DNA of 42,913 nucleotides from the NCBI GenBank assembly GCA_016209205.1, contig JACQWQ010000069.1, positions 1 to 42,913 of the forward strand, read 5' to 3'. This document shows, piece by piece, positions 16,856 to 25,673 of this stretch; the first letter of the stretch is position 1; each line of letters opens with the position of its first letter. Source of the DNA: Chloroflexota bacterium. GTDB lineage: Bacteria; Chloroflexota; Anaerolineae; UBA4142; SHND01. Position numbers and translations under genes: made by a program. The notes below the pieces were generated by a model. The model was not told the DNA's origin and did not search any database. It saw nothing but the letters and a program-made list of their open reading frames with translations.

Positions 16856-16884
16856 AATATAGCACTAACTCGTTAGAATGTCGA
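16856..16884 (-). promoter_or_regulatory. Promoter of the TPR-chaperone-helicase operon
   Basis: On the minus strand TCGACA (16879-16884) and TATATT (16856-16861) are separated by 17 bases. Each box differs from the sigma-70 consensus by one base. The expected start point is about 16849, only about four bases before the TPR gene ATG. Confidence 0.65.
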
Positions 16885-16917
16885 AATACGCGCCGAGATT
16901 GCGGCGATGAAGGCGAT

Positions 16918-16980
16918 GTGCGATGTAGGCGATGTGCGATGTAGGCGATGGGAATACATCGCACATCGCCTACATCGCAC
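16918..16980. repeat. 24-bp perfect inverted repeat of GCGATGTAG words
   Basis: Bases 16918-16941 (built from GTGCGATGTAGGCGATGTGC plus GATG) and 16957-16980 are exact inverted repeats around a 15-base loop. The arms are themselves made of tandem copies of GCGATGTAG / GCGATGTGC. It is the first of three unrelated palindromic elements that fill the 386-base gap 16846-17231, which holds no gene. Confidence 0.85.
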
Positions 16981-17013
16981 GCTCCGCAAAAGACGCTCCG
17001 CTGCACAGAACTT

Positions 17014-17057
17014 GTCATATCGAACGGAGTGAGATATCTCGCTCCGTTCGATATGAC
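17014..17057. repeat. 44-bp palindrome, TCATATCGAACGG element
   Basis: The two halves of 17014-17057 (beginning GTCATATCGAACGGAGTGAG) are inverted repeats with one imperfect pair around the centre ATAT. It continues into a second typical intergenic element that includes the hairpin CAGCCCGCGTGGGCTG and the word CATTGCGAGATGCCC on the opposite strand. Both resemble dispersed extragenic palindromes common in large environmental genomes. Confidence 0.75.
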
Positions 17058-17133
17058 AGTTCTCCGCTCACGCAGCCCGCGTGGGCTGGGCATCTCGCAA
17101 TGACAATTGTGAGGTGCTGTGTCAAACTCTTGC

Positions 17134-17190
17134 ACGAAGGACGCGAAGGACACGAAGGGTTTCTTGGCGCCCTTCGTGTCCTTGGTGTAT
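17134..17190. repeat. CGAAGGACA tandem words with 12-bp hairpin
   Basis: CGAAGGACG, CGAAGGACA and CGAAGGG occur in tandem, then the complementary CCCTTCGTGTCCTTGGTG. GGACACGAAGGG (17148-17159) and its complement (17170-17181) form a perfect stem with a 10-base loop. It lies about 40 bases after the ssb stop and could also stall or end transcription. It is related to the repeat at 2590-2630. Confidence 0.75.
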
Positions 17191-17231
17191 CTTTGGGTGT
17201 TGTGGTTTCGGCAGGTCCGAGTTGGGCAGCG

Positions 17232-17585
17232 CTATTCCTCCTCGCTACTTTCGGCTTGGACTTCTTGCTCTTCCGGTTTGCGATCCAGCATCTGCATCTG
17301 ACGCGCCACGACTTGGGTTCGATATTGCGTTTCGCCTTTGTCGTCCGTCCAGCGATCGGTCTGCAAGCGACCGGCAATGTAAACCAAACGTCCTTTGCTG
17401 AGATACTGTTGACAGACTTCGCCGAGTTTGTCCCAGGCATTCACCAGAAACCAATCGGGTTCCTTGGCGCCGGGACGATTGACGGCGACCGTAAAATGAC
17501 ACACCGTTTTTCCCGTCGGGGTAAAGCGCGTTTCGGGGTCGCGCCCGAGATGTCCGATGAGTTCGACGCGATTGAGCGCAGGCAT
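17232..17585 (-). CDS. ssb: Single-stranded DNA-binding protein
   Basis: This 117-residue protein is one OB-fold of SSB type: NRVELIGHLGRDPETRFTPT, VCHFTVAVNR, WFLVNAWDKLGEVCQQYLSK and GRLVYIAGRLQTDRW are all conserved. It coats single-stranded DNA during replication and repair. The usual disordered linker and the C-terminal DDDIPF peptide that recruits repair proteins are absent. The protein ends AESSEEE, so it may be an accessory paralogue and not the main SSB. The ATG has an ideal AAGGAGGT site five bases upstream, and a promoter precedes it. It is transcribed separately from the signalling island that ends just upstream. Confidence 0.92.
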   Translation of the reverse strand: MPALNRVELIGHLGRDPETRFTPTGKTVCHFTVAVNRPGAKEPDWFLVNAWDKLGEVCQQYLSKGRLVYIAGRLQTDRWTDDKGETQYRTQVVARQMQMLDRKPEEQEVQAESSEEE

Positions 17586-17637
17586 GATGACCTCCTTGGT
17601 TGCGTACTGTGATTGGGCTGGTAAGACGTTGGCGTTA

Positions 17638-17666
17638 CTTTAACACGCGCGGTGGAGGGATGTCAA
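17638..17666 (-). promoter_or_regulatory. Promoter of ssb
   Basis: On the minus strand a perfect -35 box TTGACA (17661-17666) is followed after 17 bases by TTAAAG (17638-17643), a weaker -10 box. The site lies between the receiver-kinase stop codon and the ssb ATG. Confidence 0.6.
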
Positions 17667-17687
17667 CTGGGAGATATGAACGGTGTA

Positions 17688-19631
17688 CTATTTTTTCTGC
17701 CGGTTCCTTTTTGTCTTGAGTCGTTGCAACTTTGTTTCCAGCTGTTCGATCTCAATAATAATTTCCGGTGGCGTATCAATCCCTTTTGTCGCGCTTTGTT
17801 TTTTTCGTTCTTGCAGACGACGTTCCAAAAGCTTGATTTCCTCGTCCAATGGATTCCGCTTTTGCAAATGCAGAGACGGACGCGGAGAACGATAGGCGTA
17901 TGACTTTTTATTCCCTTTTTCTTTTACCTCTCGCGAGCTTGGTTTTTGTGCTTTTTGTATGGTTTCGCTTTCTTTGGCAGTTCCTTCTCTACGCCACGCT
18001 GGTCCATTCTCCAAACGGTCACAAATAAGCGCGGCAGCAAGTTTCGCGCGCCATTGACTCTCGACAGAGAGGTCTGCCAAGGTAGCCACAAAGAGCGTCT
18101 GTCCCAACAAGCCCCAGAAATAATCCCGCATGTCGTGAGAATAAATCCGGTTACTCGCGAGCTGGCGCAAGCGCGTAATTATTTGATACGCGCGCGTCAA
18201 CTCGGCGTGCTCGCGAAGCGCAGAGGGTATGGAAATCGTCCGCGCATTCAATTTCTGTTTGTTCTGACAGAGCAGCGCAACCTCGAATGCGTAATAGAGT
18301 TTGCGTTCAATGCGGGTTTGGGCGAGCAGACCGAACTTGATGTCCGTCTCCATCTCGATAAAGTCGCGCAGGCAGTGCCCCGGACCAGTGCGCTCAAAGT
18401 CAATCAACCACAATCCTTTATTCGGTCCGACAAAGATGTTCCGCGTGTGCAAATCCCCGTGCACGGTATGGCTGCTGGTTTCAAGTTCACTATGATGCTT
18501 GTTGCGTTCAATCCATTTGAGCGGATTCGGCAATGTGAGCGGCGGCTCGCTAAACTCTAGTGTCTCTGTGTTGCCCCACTTGAGGCGCGCGAGATGCCTG
18601 TCGTCGAGGTGCAGCGCATCGTGATAGTGATCCCAGAGATTCATGTATTCTATGGTAGGTTCGGCATACCAACGCTTGAAGAGCTCTCCAAACAGGTTAC
18701 GAAAAATTTTCACAAGGTCTTGAAACGCTGGCTGCGTTTTTACGCGATAGTAATCTTTGAGCGTTTTTGTGTCCTCCAAGTTTGTGCCAATCAAGGTATA
18801 AGCAATTCCGCCAAGATGCCAGGAGATTGCCTCGGCATAGCGCTGTGTATAACGAAAATCGCCGATTTGACCTTTGACGTACTCGTCGTAATTTTTGATC
18901 TCGGTTTCGATATTGCGACGACCACCGATTTTGACTGCCATGTCCTCCAGCCAATGTCCATTCTGGTGCACACTCACGCGCATTACGATGGAATGAATAT
19001 GCGCGACCGAAATCGAGTTATCGTCCATCCCCAACTTTTTAAGCCGCAGCATGTCAGCGTGCGGAAATAACCGCGCGAGAATTTCGACAAACTCGGATTC
19101 TACCGCCGCGCGCTCGAGTTTTTTGCCTTCGCCCATAAAAACCAATGGCGCTAGAACCTTATCTGGATTCCAAGCGCCACTCCATTTGAATTCCTGTTGC
19201 CATGCGCAAGCAATCTTGTATTGAAACACATCGCGGACCATTTGAACGAGTTCTGCGGGTCCGTTTTCTTTGAGGGCGATGTCTATCGCAACTGCATTCA
19301 CGCCCAAGATACGGCGCGCCAATTCGAATGAGCCATAGCCCGTGAGAAAAATGCACCGTACCCAGGGAGCATCCTTTATGAGCCGTATCGCAAAACGGTA
19401 GCCGCTCCAATCGTCCGGGTCATTATCGTTGTACAGGCGCAAGTCGAGAATCACCAGATGGCAGCGCTCTTTTTGGACAAGGATGCGCGCATTTTCTTCC
19501 AATTCTTCGCGCGTCCCCGGCGCGACAAACACACGGTACCCTTGCCCTTCCAACAGTTCGCGATTCGTTTCACGCACACCTTCATCGTTGTCTACAATCA
19601 AGACCCGCTTTTCCATTTTAGGGTGAGACAT
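17688..19631 (-). CDS. Response regulator receiver fused to APH-like kinase, with hairpin tail
   Basis: This is a 647-residue fusion. Residues 8-130 are a receiver domain with D14/D16, phospho-acceptor D63 (LVILDLRL), T97 (FLTGYG) and K121. Residues about 175-540 resemble aminoglycoside-phosphotransferase-type kinases: VKIG lysine K234, glutamates 242/244, catalytic HGDLHTRN (391-398, D393 and N398) and IDFE (D411). All key residues are present, so it is probably an active kinase of a protein or small molecule. It may belong to the ternary-complex-associated kinase-like families of bacterial conflict systems, but that is inferred. The tail (about 590-647) holds a helical hairpin with GIDTPPEIIIEIEQL, shared with the TIR protein at 25674. 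The ATG has AAAGGAG upstream and sits one base after the stop of the histidine kinase gene, so the two are co-translated. Confidence 0.8.
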   Translation of the reverse strand: MSHPKMEKRVLIVDNDEGVRETNRELLEGQGYRVFVAPGTREELEENARILVQKERCHLVILDLRLYNDNDPDDWSGYRFAIRLIKDAPWVRCIFLTGYGSFELARRILGVNAVAIDIALKENGPAELVQMVRDVFQYKIACAWQQEFKWSGAWNPDKVLAPLVFMGEGKKLERAAVESEFVEILARLFPHADMLRLKKLGMDDNSISVAHIHSIVMRVSVHQNGHWLEDMAVKIGGRRNIETEIKNYDEYVKGQIGDFRYTQRYAEAISWHLGGIAYTLIGTNLEDTKTLKDYYRVKTQPAFQDLVKIFRNLFGELFKRWYAEPTIEYMNLWDHYHDALHLDDRHLARLKWGNTETLEFSEPPLTLPNPLKWIERNKHHSELETSSHTVHGDLHTRNIFVGPNKGLWLIDFERTGPGHCLRDFIEMETDIKFGLLAQTRIERKLYYAFEVALLCQNKQKLNARTISIPSALREHAELTRAYQIITRLRQLASNRIYSHDMRDYFWGLLGQTLFVATLADLSVESQWRAKLAAALICDRLENGPAWRREGTAKESETIQKAQKPSSREVKEKGNKKSYAYRSPRPSLHLQKRNPLDEEIKLLERRLQERKKQSATKGIDTPPEIIIEIEQLETKLQRLKTKRNRQKK

Positions 19632-19632
19632 T

Positions 19633-22600
19633 TCATGCTCCTTTGACGGTTTGAGCAATCGGCAGGTAAAACATAAAAGTCGTCCCTTTGCCTGCTGCGG
19701 TTTGCAGTAAAACCAAATCTCCGGCATACGCTTTGATGACTTTTCGTGCAATCAATAACCCCAAACCGCTGCCTTCTTTAGAGCTTGGCTTCGGGACTGG
19801 TTGCTTCAATAAGAACTCTTTTGCTTCTTCTGGAATGCCTTTGCCCGTATCCTGTACTTGAACTTCAATCCGTGTGCCCCGTTGCATACTGCGCACGGTC
19901 AAATGCCCTTTCTCGTCCATAGCTTTGATGGCATTACTAACCAACTTTTCCAAAGCAATCTCCAGCCATTCCTTCTCGACCTGCGCTTCGAGTCCTTCAC
20001 AAGCGAGCTCAATATGTGGAACAATTTGCGGGTGCTTGTTGCACCAGTCCGTCACCTGTGTTTGCAGGATGCGGTCTATCTCGACACGCTCTTTGCCAGG
20101 GGTAGGGAGACGTGATGTTTTTCCCGCAATGGTCAACCCTTTTAGCTGTTTGCACGCTTGTTCAATCTCGCCGAGCCACTTGTGGATATTCGAATGGGGA
20201 GTTTTCAAAACGCTTCGCAACAGCGCGACTTTGCCTTCGATTTCATACGTGCGTTGATTGACCGTATGGGACCAGTTCGAACCGAACAAGCCCATCCAGG
20301 CAATCGCGCTGTTCGCGGCGAGGTCTTCTTGGGTCTCGCGCAAACGCGTGTGTTCGTGCGCCTTTTTCAACGCGACCGCAATCTGGTCCGCCAACGCTTC
20401 CAGCAGGCGCTGGTCGTTCTGAGTAAAGGCATTGAGTTGATCGCTTTCTAGCACCAGAACTCCCAAGAGCTCTTGTTCGACTTTGATGGGCACGCAAAGC
20501 TCCGACTGCGTGGAGGGGATGAGCTTCATCGCATCCGGGTCTTGGGCGCAATCGGAAACCATTGCCGGAATGCCTGTGCGCGCGACGCGACTCGCGATAC
20601 TCTTTTCATCTTTGCTAACACGCGTCCGCCCGCGTTCCTCTGGCGCGATGTGATAAAAGTCGAAACTGACCGGCGAAAAAACGAGGTCGCCCGTTTCGGC
20701 GTCCAAGTAAAGCATGCACGTATTCTGTGTGCGCGGAATGACGCGCCGGACTTCGGTTAAAACGGCGCGCACGACCTCTTCGGGATCAAGCGTCGCGCTA
20801 ATGATACGCGTGATGCGTGTGACCGTCTCGAAGCGATGCCTGCGGCGCTCCGCTTCATCGTAGAGAATCGCCTTGTGAATTGCCAACGCCGCTTGCTGCG
20901 CAAAAAGATTCAGTTCGCTCTTTTCACTCTCGCTAAAAGTGTGCGGCTCACGATAATTGAAAAACATACAACCGATGCGTTCATTCCCAAATTTCAGCGG
21001 AAAAGCGGCAACCGAACGAATGCGTTCGCGCTCTACAAACGCCCCGTTCAGATCAGGATCAGCAGATGCTTCAACGGCATAAATGGGCGCATCGCGTTCC
21101 AGCACGCGCCGCACGACCGAGGTTGGGCGCGGCGTTCCACGCCGCACCATCGGTTCATTGTGCAGCCCAATCGCCGCGCCCAATTCCAAATCACCCGTCG
21201 CGCGGTTTTGAAAGTAGAGAGTGATGGCGCTCACGTTCGGCAGCGCGCGACTGGCTTGCTGCACCACCGCGTTCATGACATTGGGCAAGTCCGCCTCCGA
21301 GCCGATTTCCATGATCGCCTTGTGGACCTGGCTCAAACTTTCCAATTCGCGCACCTGCCGCTCGCTTTGGGCGCGCTGGGCGCGCGTGTTTTCAATTGCC
21401 AGCGCCGCCTGATTGACAAACGTTTGCAGGTGATCGAGCGTCGCCTGGTCAATCGGACGTCCGTTGAATTTATTATCCACCACCAACACGCCGATCACAT
21501 GCTCTCCCGCCTTGAGCGGGACGAGCACCATCTGCTTGGCAGGCGCTACCGCCTTGACAAAATTTTCCGGCAGCCGTTTCGCATCCGATGGGGTTGCAAG
21601 GAACAACGGTTTGCCCGTGTCAATCACCTCTTGAAAAGCGCATCCCGGCTTGGACACAACTTTGAGCTGGGGAATGATCTCGCCCAGCGGGGTCGGCTTG
21701 AGTTGTCCGGATTCCAAAATCTCAAGAAACTTTTGAAACTCCATGCCCAGACGCTCGTCGCGTTCCCAATCACGCTCTGCGTGACGCTTTTGCAGGTGCC
21801 CGACCCCCACGCGCCCGCGCAGTTCGCCCGTGCCCTTGTCAATTAAAAAGAGCATGGCGCGGTTCAACCCCAGTCCATACGAGGCGGTCACCGCCGTGAG
21901 GACCACTTGCAGCATTTTATTCAGACTCGCTGGCGCAATCTGCAAAATTTCGCTGCTGACATATTGCAGTGCGTTGAGCTGCTGCGCCGAACGATGCACA
22001 TCAATCGAAAGCTGGGCATTCCGCAATACACTAGCAGTTTGACTCGCGATCAATTCCAGCAGACGTTGGTCGGATTGCGTATATGCAAATTCGCGCTGGT
22101 AATCTTCAAGGGCAATCACGCCCAACACCTGGTCTTGAACGCGAATGGGTACGCCGAGCCAGGATTGTGCGGGTCTTCCGTAATGCGGTACACCGTGGAC
22201 TTGAGCGAACTCGAGCGTGCCGCGCGTGACGCGGAGGGGCTCGCCCTCCAACGCGACCTTTGCGCTCAGACCCATGCTGCGTTTCAAAGGATGCCGAGAG
22301 TGACGCGCGCGTTTGCTCTCTTCAAATTTCAGACGAAAATCCATTTCGTGCGTTTCCGGCTCGAGCAAACAGATGCAAAAATTTTCTGCCTTCCAGAAAT
22401 GCTGCACCTGGGCATAGATAAATTCGAGAAAGGCGTCGAGCTCGCTTTCACTGCGCGGGACGGGTTGGGTGTGGATCGTCAATTGCTGCGAGAGGAAACT
22501 GCGTTCATAGAGCTCGACGCGCCGGTACGCCGTCGCCGCTTGATCCGCATACAATTGCAGGACTGCTAGCGCGGCTTCGTCGAGCGGGCGCGTATCCGTA

Positions 22601-23433
22601 TAATGAAAGAGACTGAGCTTGGCGAGACGGCGCTGCTCACTCCACAAAGGGACATCCACCCAAATGCCTTCTTGTGCCGCCAGTGCTGGATCCGGATAAA
22701 GCGCATCCAAGGGACTGGGACCCAGTTTGCGCCCGACGAATTTTCGCGGTTTGTGTTCTTCCAGCGTCAGCAGGGTATAGGGCGAGTCGCTCGCGCGCAT
22801 CCAAAAATCTTCAAAGCCGGGCAAATGCTGCGCGGGCAATTGTTTCCATCCTTTCAGCCAGCTTTCACCTTCTTCGAACAAGAACCAGAGACGCGCTTGT
22901 TGAAAGCCCAATTGCAGCGCGCCCGCGATGATGGCATCTGCCACTTCATCGCGCCGCGTGCAGCTTTGAAATTGTTGTCCAATCTCGGTCAGAATGCGCA
23001 GCCAACGGCTCTCGCGTTGATGCCGGCGGCTCTCGACCAGCAAGGGAATTTGCAGGACCAGGTCATCAAACACTTGGACCCAATTCGCCGATTTGTGAAT
23101 ATAGGAACCGGCGCCGGCATGAAGGGCGCGCACCCCTTCTTCACGACGGGCAAAACCGGTCAGGACTATCGCTACACTTTCCGGGCTGGCGCGCAGCAAC
23201 TCGGTCATCAATCCGATGCCGTCCAAATCTATATCATTAAGTTTCTGGTCAATCAAAAAGACGTCAAAGGGTGCGCTCGTTTTTTCAATTGCGCGGCGCG
23301 CCAACGTGCTCGTCGTCGCCGCGCGCACTTGATAGTGAATATCCTGCTGCACGGTTAACGCTTCGGTGACTGCGCCGCAGAAACCTTCTTCGTCGTCTAC
23401 CACCAAAACCCGGACGGTTTCAAGCTCAGCCAT
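19633..23433 (-). CDS. Hybrid histidine kinase: REC, about five GAF domains, HATPase
   Basis: This 1266-residue cytosolic sensor kinase begins with a receiver domain (VRVLVVDDEEG, FLIDQKL, VLTGFAR, HKS). About five GAF-type sensor domains follow between residues 145 and 1035; examples are LGVPIRVQDQVLGVIALEDY, VLVPLKAGEHVIGVLVVDN, AFPLKFGNERIGCMFFNY and LCVPIKVEQELLGVLVLES. The dimerisation helix has the candidate phospho-histidine H1056 (SNWSHTVNQRTYE). The ATPase domain has N1167 (LVSNAIKAM), D1195 (DTGKGIP) and GSGLG (1221-1225). The large number of GAF domains suggests integration of several ligands or redox cues. It overlaps the upstream kinase gene by eight bases (ATGGCTGA) and has a GGAGGA site. 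Its likely partner is the receiver-kinase directly downstream. Confidence 0.9.
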   Translation of the reverse strand: MAELETVRVLVVDDEEGFCGAVTEALTVQQDIHYQVRAATTSTLARRAIEKTSAPFDVFLIDQKLNDIDLDGIGLMTELLRASPESVAIVLTGFARREEGVRALHAGAGSYIHKSANWVQVFDDLVLQIPLLVESRRHQRESRWLRILTEIGQQFQSCTRRDEVADAIIAGALQLGFQQARLWFLFEEGESWLKGWKQLPAQHLPGFEDFWMRASDSPYTLLTLEEHKPRKFVGRKLGPSPLDALYPDPALAAQEGIWVDVPLWSEQRRLAKLSLFHYTDTRPLDEAALAVLQLYADQAATAYRRVELYERSFLSQQLTIHTQPVPRSESELDAFLEFIYAQVQHFWKAENFCICLLEPETHEMDFRLKFEESKRARHSRHPLKRSMGLSAKVALEGEPLRVTRGTLEFAQVHGVPHYGRPAQSWLGVPIRVQDQVLGVIALEDYQREFAYTQSDQRLLELIASQTASVLRNAQLSIDVHRSAQQLNALQYVSSEILQIAPASLNKMLQVVLTAVTASYGLGLNRAMLFLIDKGTGELRGRVGVGHLQKRHAERDWERDERLGMEFQKFLEILESGQLKPTPLGEIIPQLKVVSKPGCAFQEVIDTGKPLFLATPSDAKRLPENFVKAVAPAKQMVLVPLKAGEHVIGVLVVDNKFNGRPIDQATLDHLQTFVNQAALAIENTRAQRAQSERQVRELESLSQVHKAIMEIGSEADLPNVMNAVVQQASRALPNVSAITLYFQNRATGDLELGAAIGLHNEPMVRRGTPRPTSVVRRVLERDAPIYAVEASADPDLNGAFVERERIRSVAAFPLKFGNERIGCMFFNYREPHTFSESEKSELNLFAQQAALAIHKAILYDEAERRRHRFETVTRITRIISATLDPEEVVRAVLTEVRRVIPRTQNTCMLYLDAETGDLVFSPVSFDFYHIAPEERGRTRVSKDEKSIASRVARTGIPAMVSDCAQDPDAMKLIPSTQSELCVPIKVEQELLGVLVLESDQLNAFTQNDQRLLEALADQIAVALKKAHEHTRLRETQEDLAANSAIAWMGLFGSNWSHTVNQRTYEIEGKVALLRSVLKTPHSNIHKWLGEIEQACKQLKGLTIAGKTSRLPTPGKERVEIDRILQTQVTDWCNKHPQIVPHIELACEGLEAQVEKEWLEIALEKLVSNAIKAMDEKGHLTVRSMQRGTRIEVQVQDTGKGIPEEAKEFLLKQPVPKPSSKEGSGLGLLIARKVIKAYAGDLVLLQTAAGKGTTFMFYLPIAQTVKGA

Positions 23434-25639
23434 TGCTTCCTCCTCCGCTCTCCGCTAACGGTAACTGGATCAACATGGTCGTGCCCCACAGCACATGGCT
23501 TTGTTCTACCTTGACCATCCCCCCCAACGATTCGACCAACCAGCGCGTCATGAACAAACCAATGCCGCTGCCCTTGTCGCGGGTTGTGAAACCCAGATCG
23601 AACACCCGCCCGAGCTGCGCCGTGTGAATTCCAGGACCATCGTCGTGAATACGAATCTCGATGTGCCGCCGCGCCGCGTCTTGGGGCGCGCGGGTTGTCA
23701 CCAGAATATGTCCTCCCTTGCGAACACCGCGCTCGTGAATTTGCTGAATCGCATTCAGGACCACATTCAACAGGGCTTGCTGCAAACGGATCGCAATCCC
23801 GTTCACAAAGGGCGCAGAATGTTCAAACTGCTTGCGGCACGTAACGTTTGCATCCTCCGCATAAGGCGCACTGATAGCAAGCGTTTGATTCACCAAGTCA
23901 TGCACATTGAGGCGGGCGGGGTCTTGATGACGAATCAGCGAATCAAAATCGGTGGTGAGTTTGACCAGCTCGGCGGTCGCACCCCGCAGGACGCGGCTGC
24001 GTTCCAGCGATTTGCTCAGGAGCTGGCGTGTGTTTTGCAAACGGCTGCTATCTATCGTTTGTTGCTCGAGCTTGAGTAAATCATCCGGCAGCATACGCGC
24101 ATCCCAATTCAACGACCCCAACTTGTTATTGATTTCGTGGACAACCACCGCACCCAATTGTCCCAACAAAATGAAACGCTGTGTTTCGACGAGCGCTTTT
24201 TCCATGACATGCCGATCCAGCGCAGCAGCAATTCGTTCGGACGCCGCGCGGACGTATTGAAAATGGATACGGCTAAAACGGTTTGCTTCTTTGTGAAAGA
24301 GAAATAACGCCGTGGGTGTTTCTGCCGGAACCGGCACGCCAACGCAGCTTTTGAAATCCAGTGCGCTCAAAAGATAGCGAAAGCGCGCTGCATTGCGTTC
24401 GTCTTGCGCGTTGGGGGTGTGCACGGTCTCGCCATCTTGCAGAACATCCCGCACAGGACTGTAGCGCCAATGTCCCAGCAACTCCGCTTCATTCAGTTTT
24501 TCAGCGCCATGATAGGATTGAATCAAGAGCTTTTGTGTGAGGGGATCAACCGTGAACACGGCAATTTGACCCGCATGAGTCTGGTCTTGCAATTTGTTCA
24601 AGACAACCGTTAGTGCATGATCCAAATTTGCCCGAGAGGGAGTTTGCGCTTTGCGCCGCGCGCGCTTGGTGCGTCGTTGAGACGCGGAGGAATCGGAATA
24701 GTCCGCCAACAACTCATCCAATTCTTGGACGTGGTTGGGCTTGGAAATCAAGTCTACACCCTGATTGAACAATGGCGCCAATTCTTGATCCAGTTCGCTC
24801 GCGCGAATCCAGTCGGTCATCAATACGATGCGGGGATGCGCATCCAATTCTATCAAGCGCCGCGCGAGGTCCAAGCCGCTGCCATCCCCCAAGTTAATAT
24901 CCAGGACGATGAGATCGAACGACTCTTTTTGCAGCCGCGCCGCCGCGGACTGGGCAGAAGCCGCGACCTCTACCGCATGACCAGCTTGCCGCAAATGCTC
25001 CGCCAATTGATCGCGCAGCGCGATTTCATTGTCCACCAAAAAGATCTTGAGTGGGGGGATAGCGCCGGTGAGACGCGCATGGAGTTGCGCTTCGGGCGCG
25101 CGCGCCGCTGTGACGGCAGCGCCATTGGGGCTCCCGGTCTGCAAATCCTGACTGCGCGCCGCCGCCGCGGCGCGGCTGCTCAAGGTGATGCGCTGTTGTC
25201 CCGTATTGACAAACAGCACCTGGCATTTCACAACGTCGCCAACCCAAATGAATTCTTCAGTAGAATTGATGGGCTGATCAGACACTTCTTCGCGTGGAAT
25301 CAAACCGGTGATGCCCGGCAGCAAATCCACGAAAATGCCGAATGGTTCAACCCCCCGGACAATGCCTGTGACGACGCCGCCCGGCGCGAATTCAAGCGGC
25401 ACGCGTGCCCATTGATCGGAATGCGCGTGCCGGACCCAAAAACGCGGCTCCTCGCCGGCAATTTCATTTTCCACAATGACGGAAAATTCTTGATCGAGGG
25501 AAACCACTTGGCGCAAGTCACGCCGCGTCTCAATCATGAATTCGCGGCGCGGCAGGACCCCCGTCCGTCCATCCTCCAGGGCGAGAATGACCACCGAAGG
25601 CAAGACCTTGACCGCGCGACCTTTTAAAATGTCAGACAT
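23426..25639 (-). CDS. S1 RNA-binding - receiver - GAF - histidine kinase fusion
   Basis: The N-terminus (about residues 5-75) looks like a degenerate S1-like barrel. Residues 87-155 are a good S1 domain: GGVVTGIVRGVEPFGIFVDL, GITGLIPREEVS and a final RITLSSRA. A receiver domain follows (about 196-313: FLVDNE, VLDINLGDGSG, VLMTDW, SKP), then a GAF-like region (340-485). The kinase core has H501 (VVVHEINNKLGSL), N629 (VVLNAIQQI), D667 (DDGPGI) and GSGIG (690-694). S1 domains usually bind RNA, so a histidine kinase with one could sense RNA or ribosome state, or use the barrel for protein contacts. The order and pairing with the GAF-rich kinase suggest a phosphorelay. The gene starts 34 bases after the TIR gene. 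The ribosome site is weak. Confidence 0.85.
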   Translation of the reverse strand: MSDILKGRAVKVLPSVVILALEDGRTGVLPRREFMIETRRDLRQVVSLDQEFSVIVENEIAGEEPRFWVRHAHSDQWARVPLEFAPGGVVTGIVRGVEPFGIFVDLLPGITGLIPREEVSDQPINSTEEFIWVGDVVKCQVLFVNTGQQRITLSSRAAAAARSQDLQTGSPNGAAVTAARAPEAQLHARLTGAIPPLKIFLVDNEIALRDQLAEHLRQAGHAVEVAASAQSAAARLQKESFDLIVLDINLGDGSGLDLARRLIELDAHPRIVLMTDWIRASELDQELAPLFNQGVDLISKPNHVQELDELLADYSDSSASQRRTKRARRKAQTPSRANLDHALTVVLNKLQDQTHAGQIAVFTVDPLTQKLLIQSYHGAEKLNEAELLGHWRYSPVRDVLQDGETVHTPNAQDERNAARFRYLLSALDFKSCVGVPVPAETPTALFLFHKEANRFSRIHFQYVRAASERIAAALDRHVMEKALVETQRFILLGQLGAVVVHEINNKLGSLNWDARMLPDDLLKLEQQTIDSSRLQNTRQLLSKSLERSRVLRGATAELVKLTTDFDSLIRHQDPARLNVHDLVNQTLAISAPYAEDANVTCRKQFEHSAPFVNGIAIRLQQALLNVVLNAIQQIHERGVRKGGHILVTTRAPQDAARRHIEIRIHDDGPGIHTAQLGRVFDLGFTTRDKGSGIGLFMTRWLVESLGGMVKVEQSHVLWGTTMLIQLPLAESGGGSNG

Positions 25640-25673
25640 AGTCCATCATCCCAATGTCAAGCACACTTGGCGC

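Noticed and set aside
16842..17153. 103-aa minus-strand gene in the gap before ssb
   Set aside because: It is made entirely of palindromic repeat sequence and has no ribosome site.
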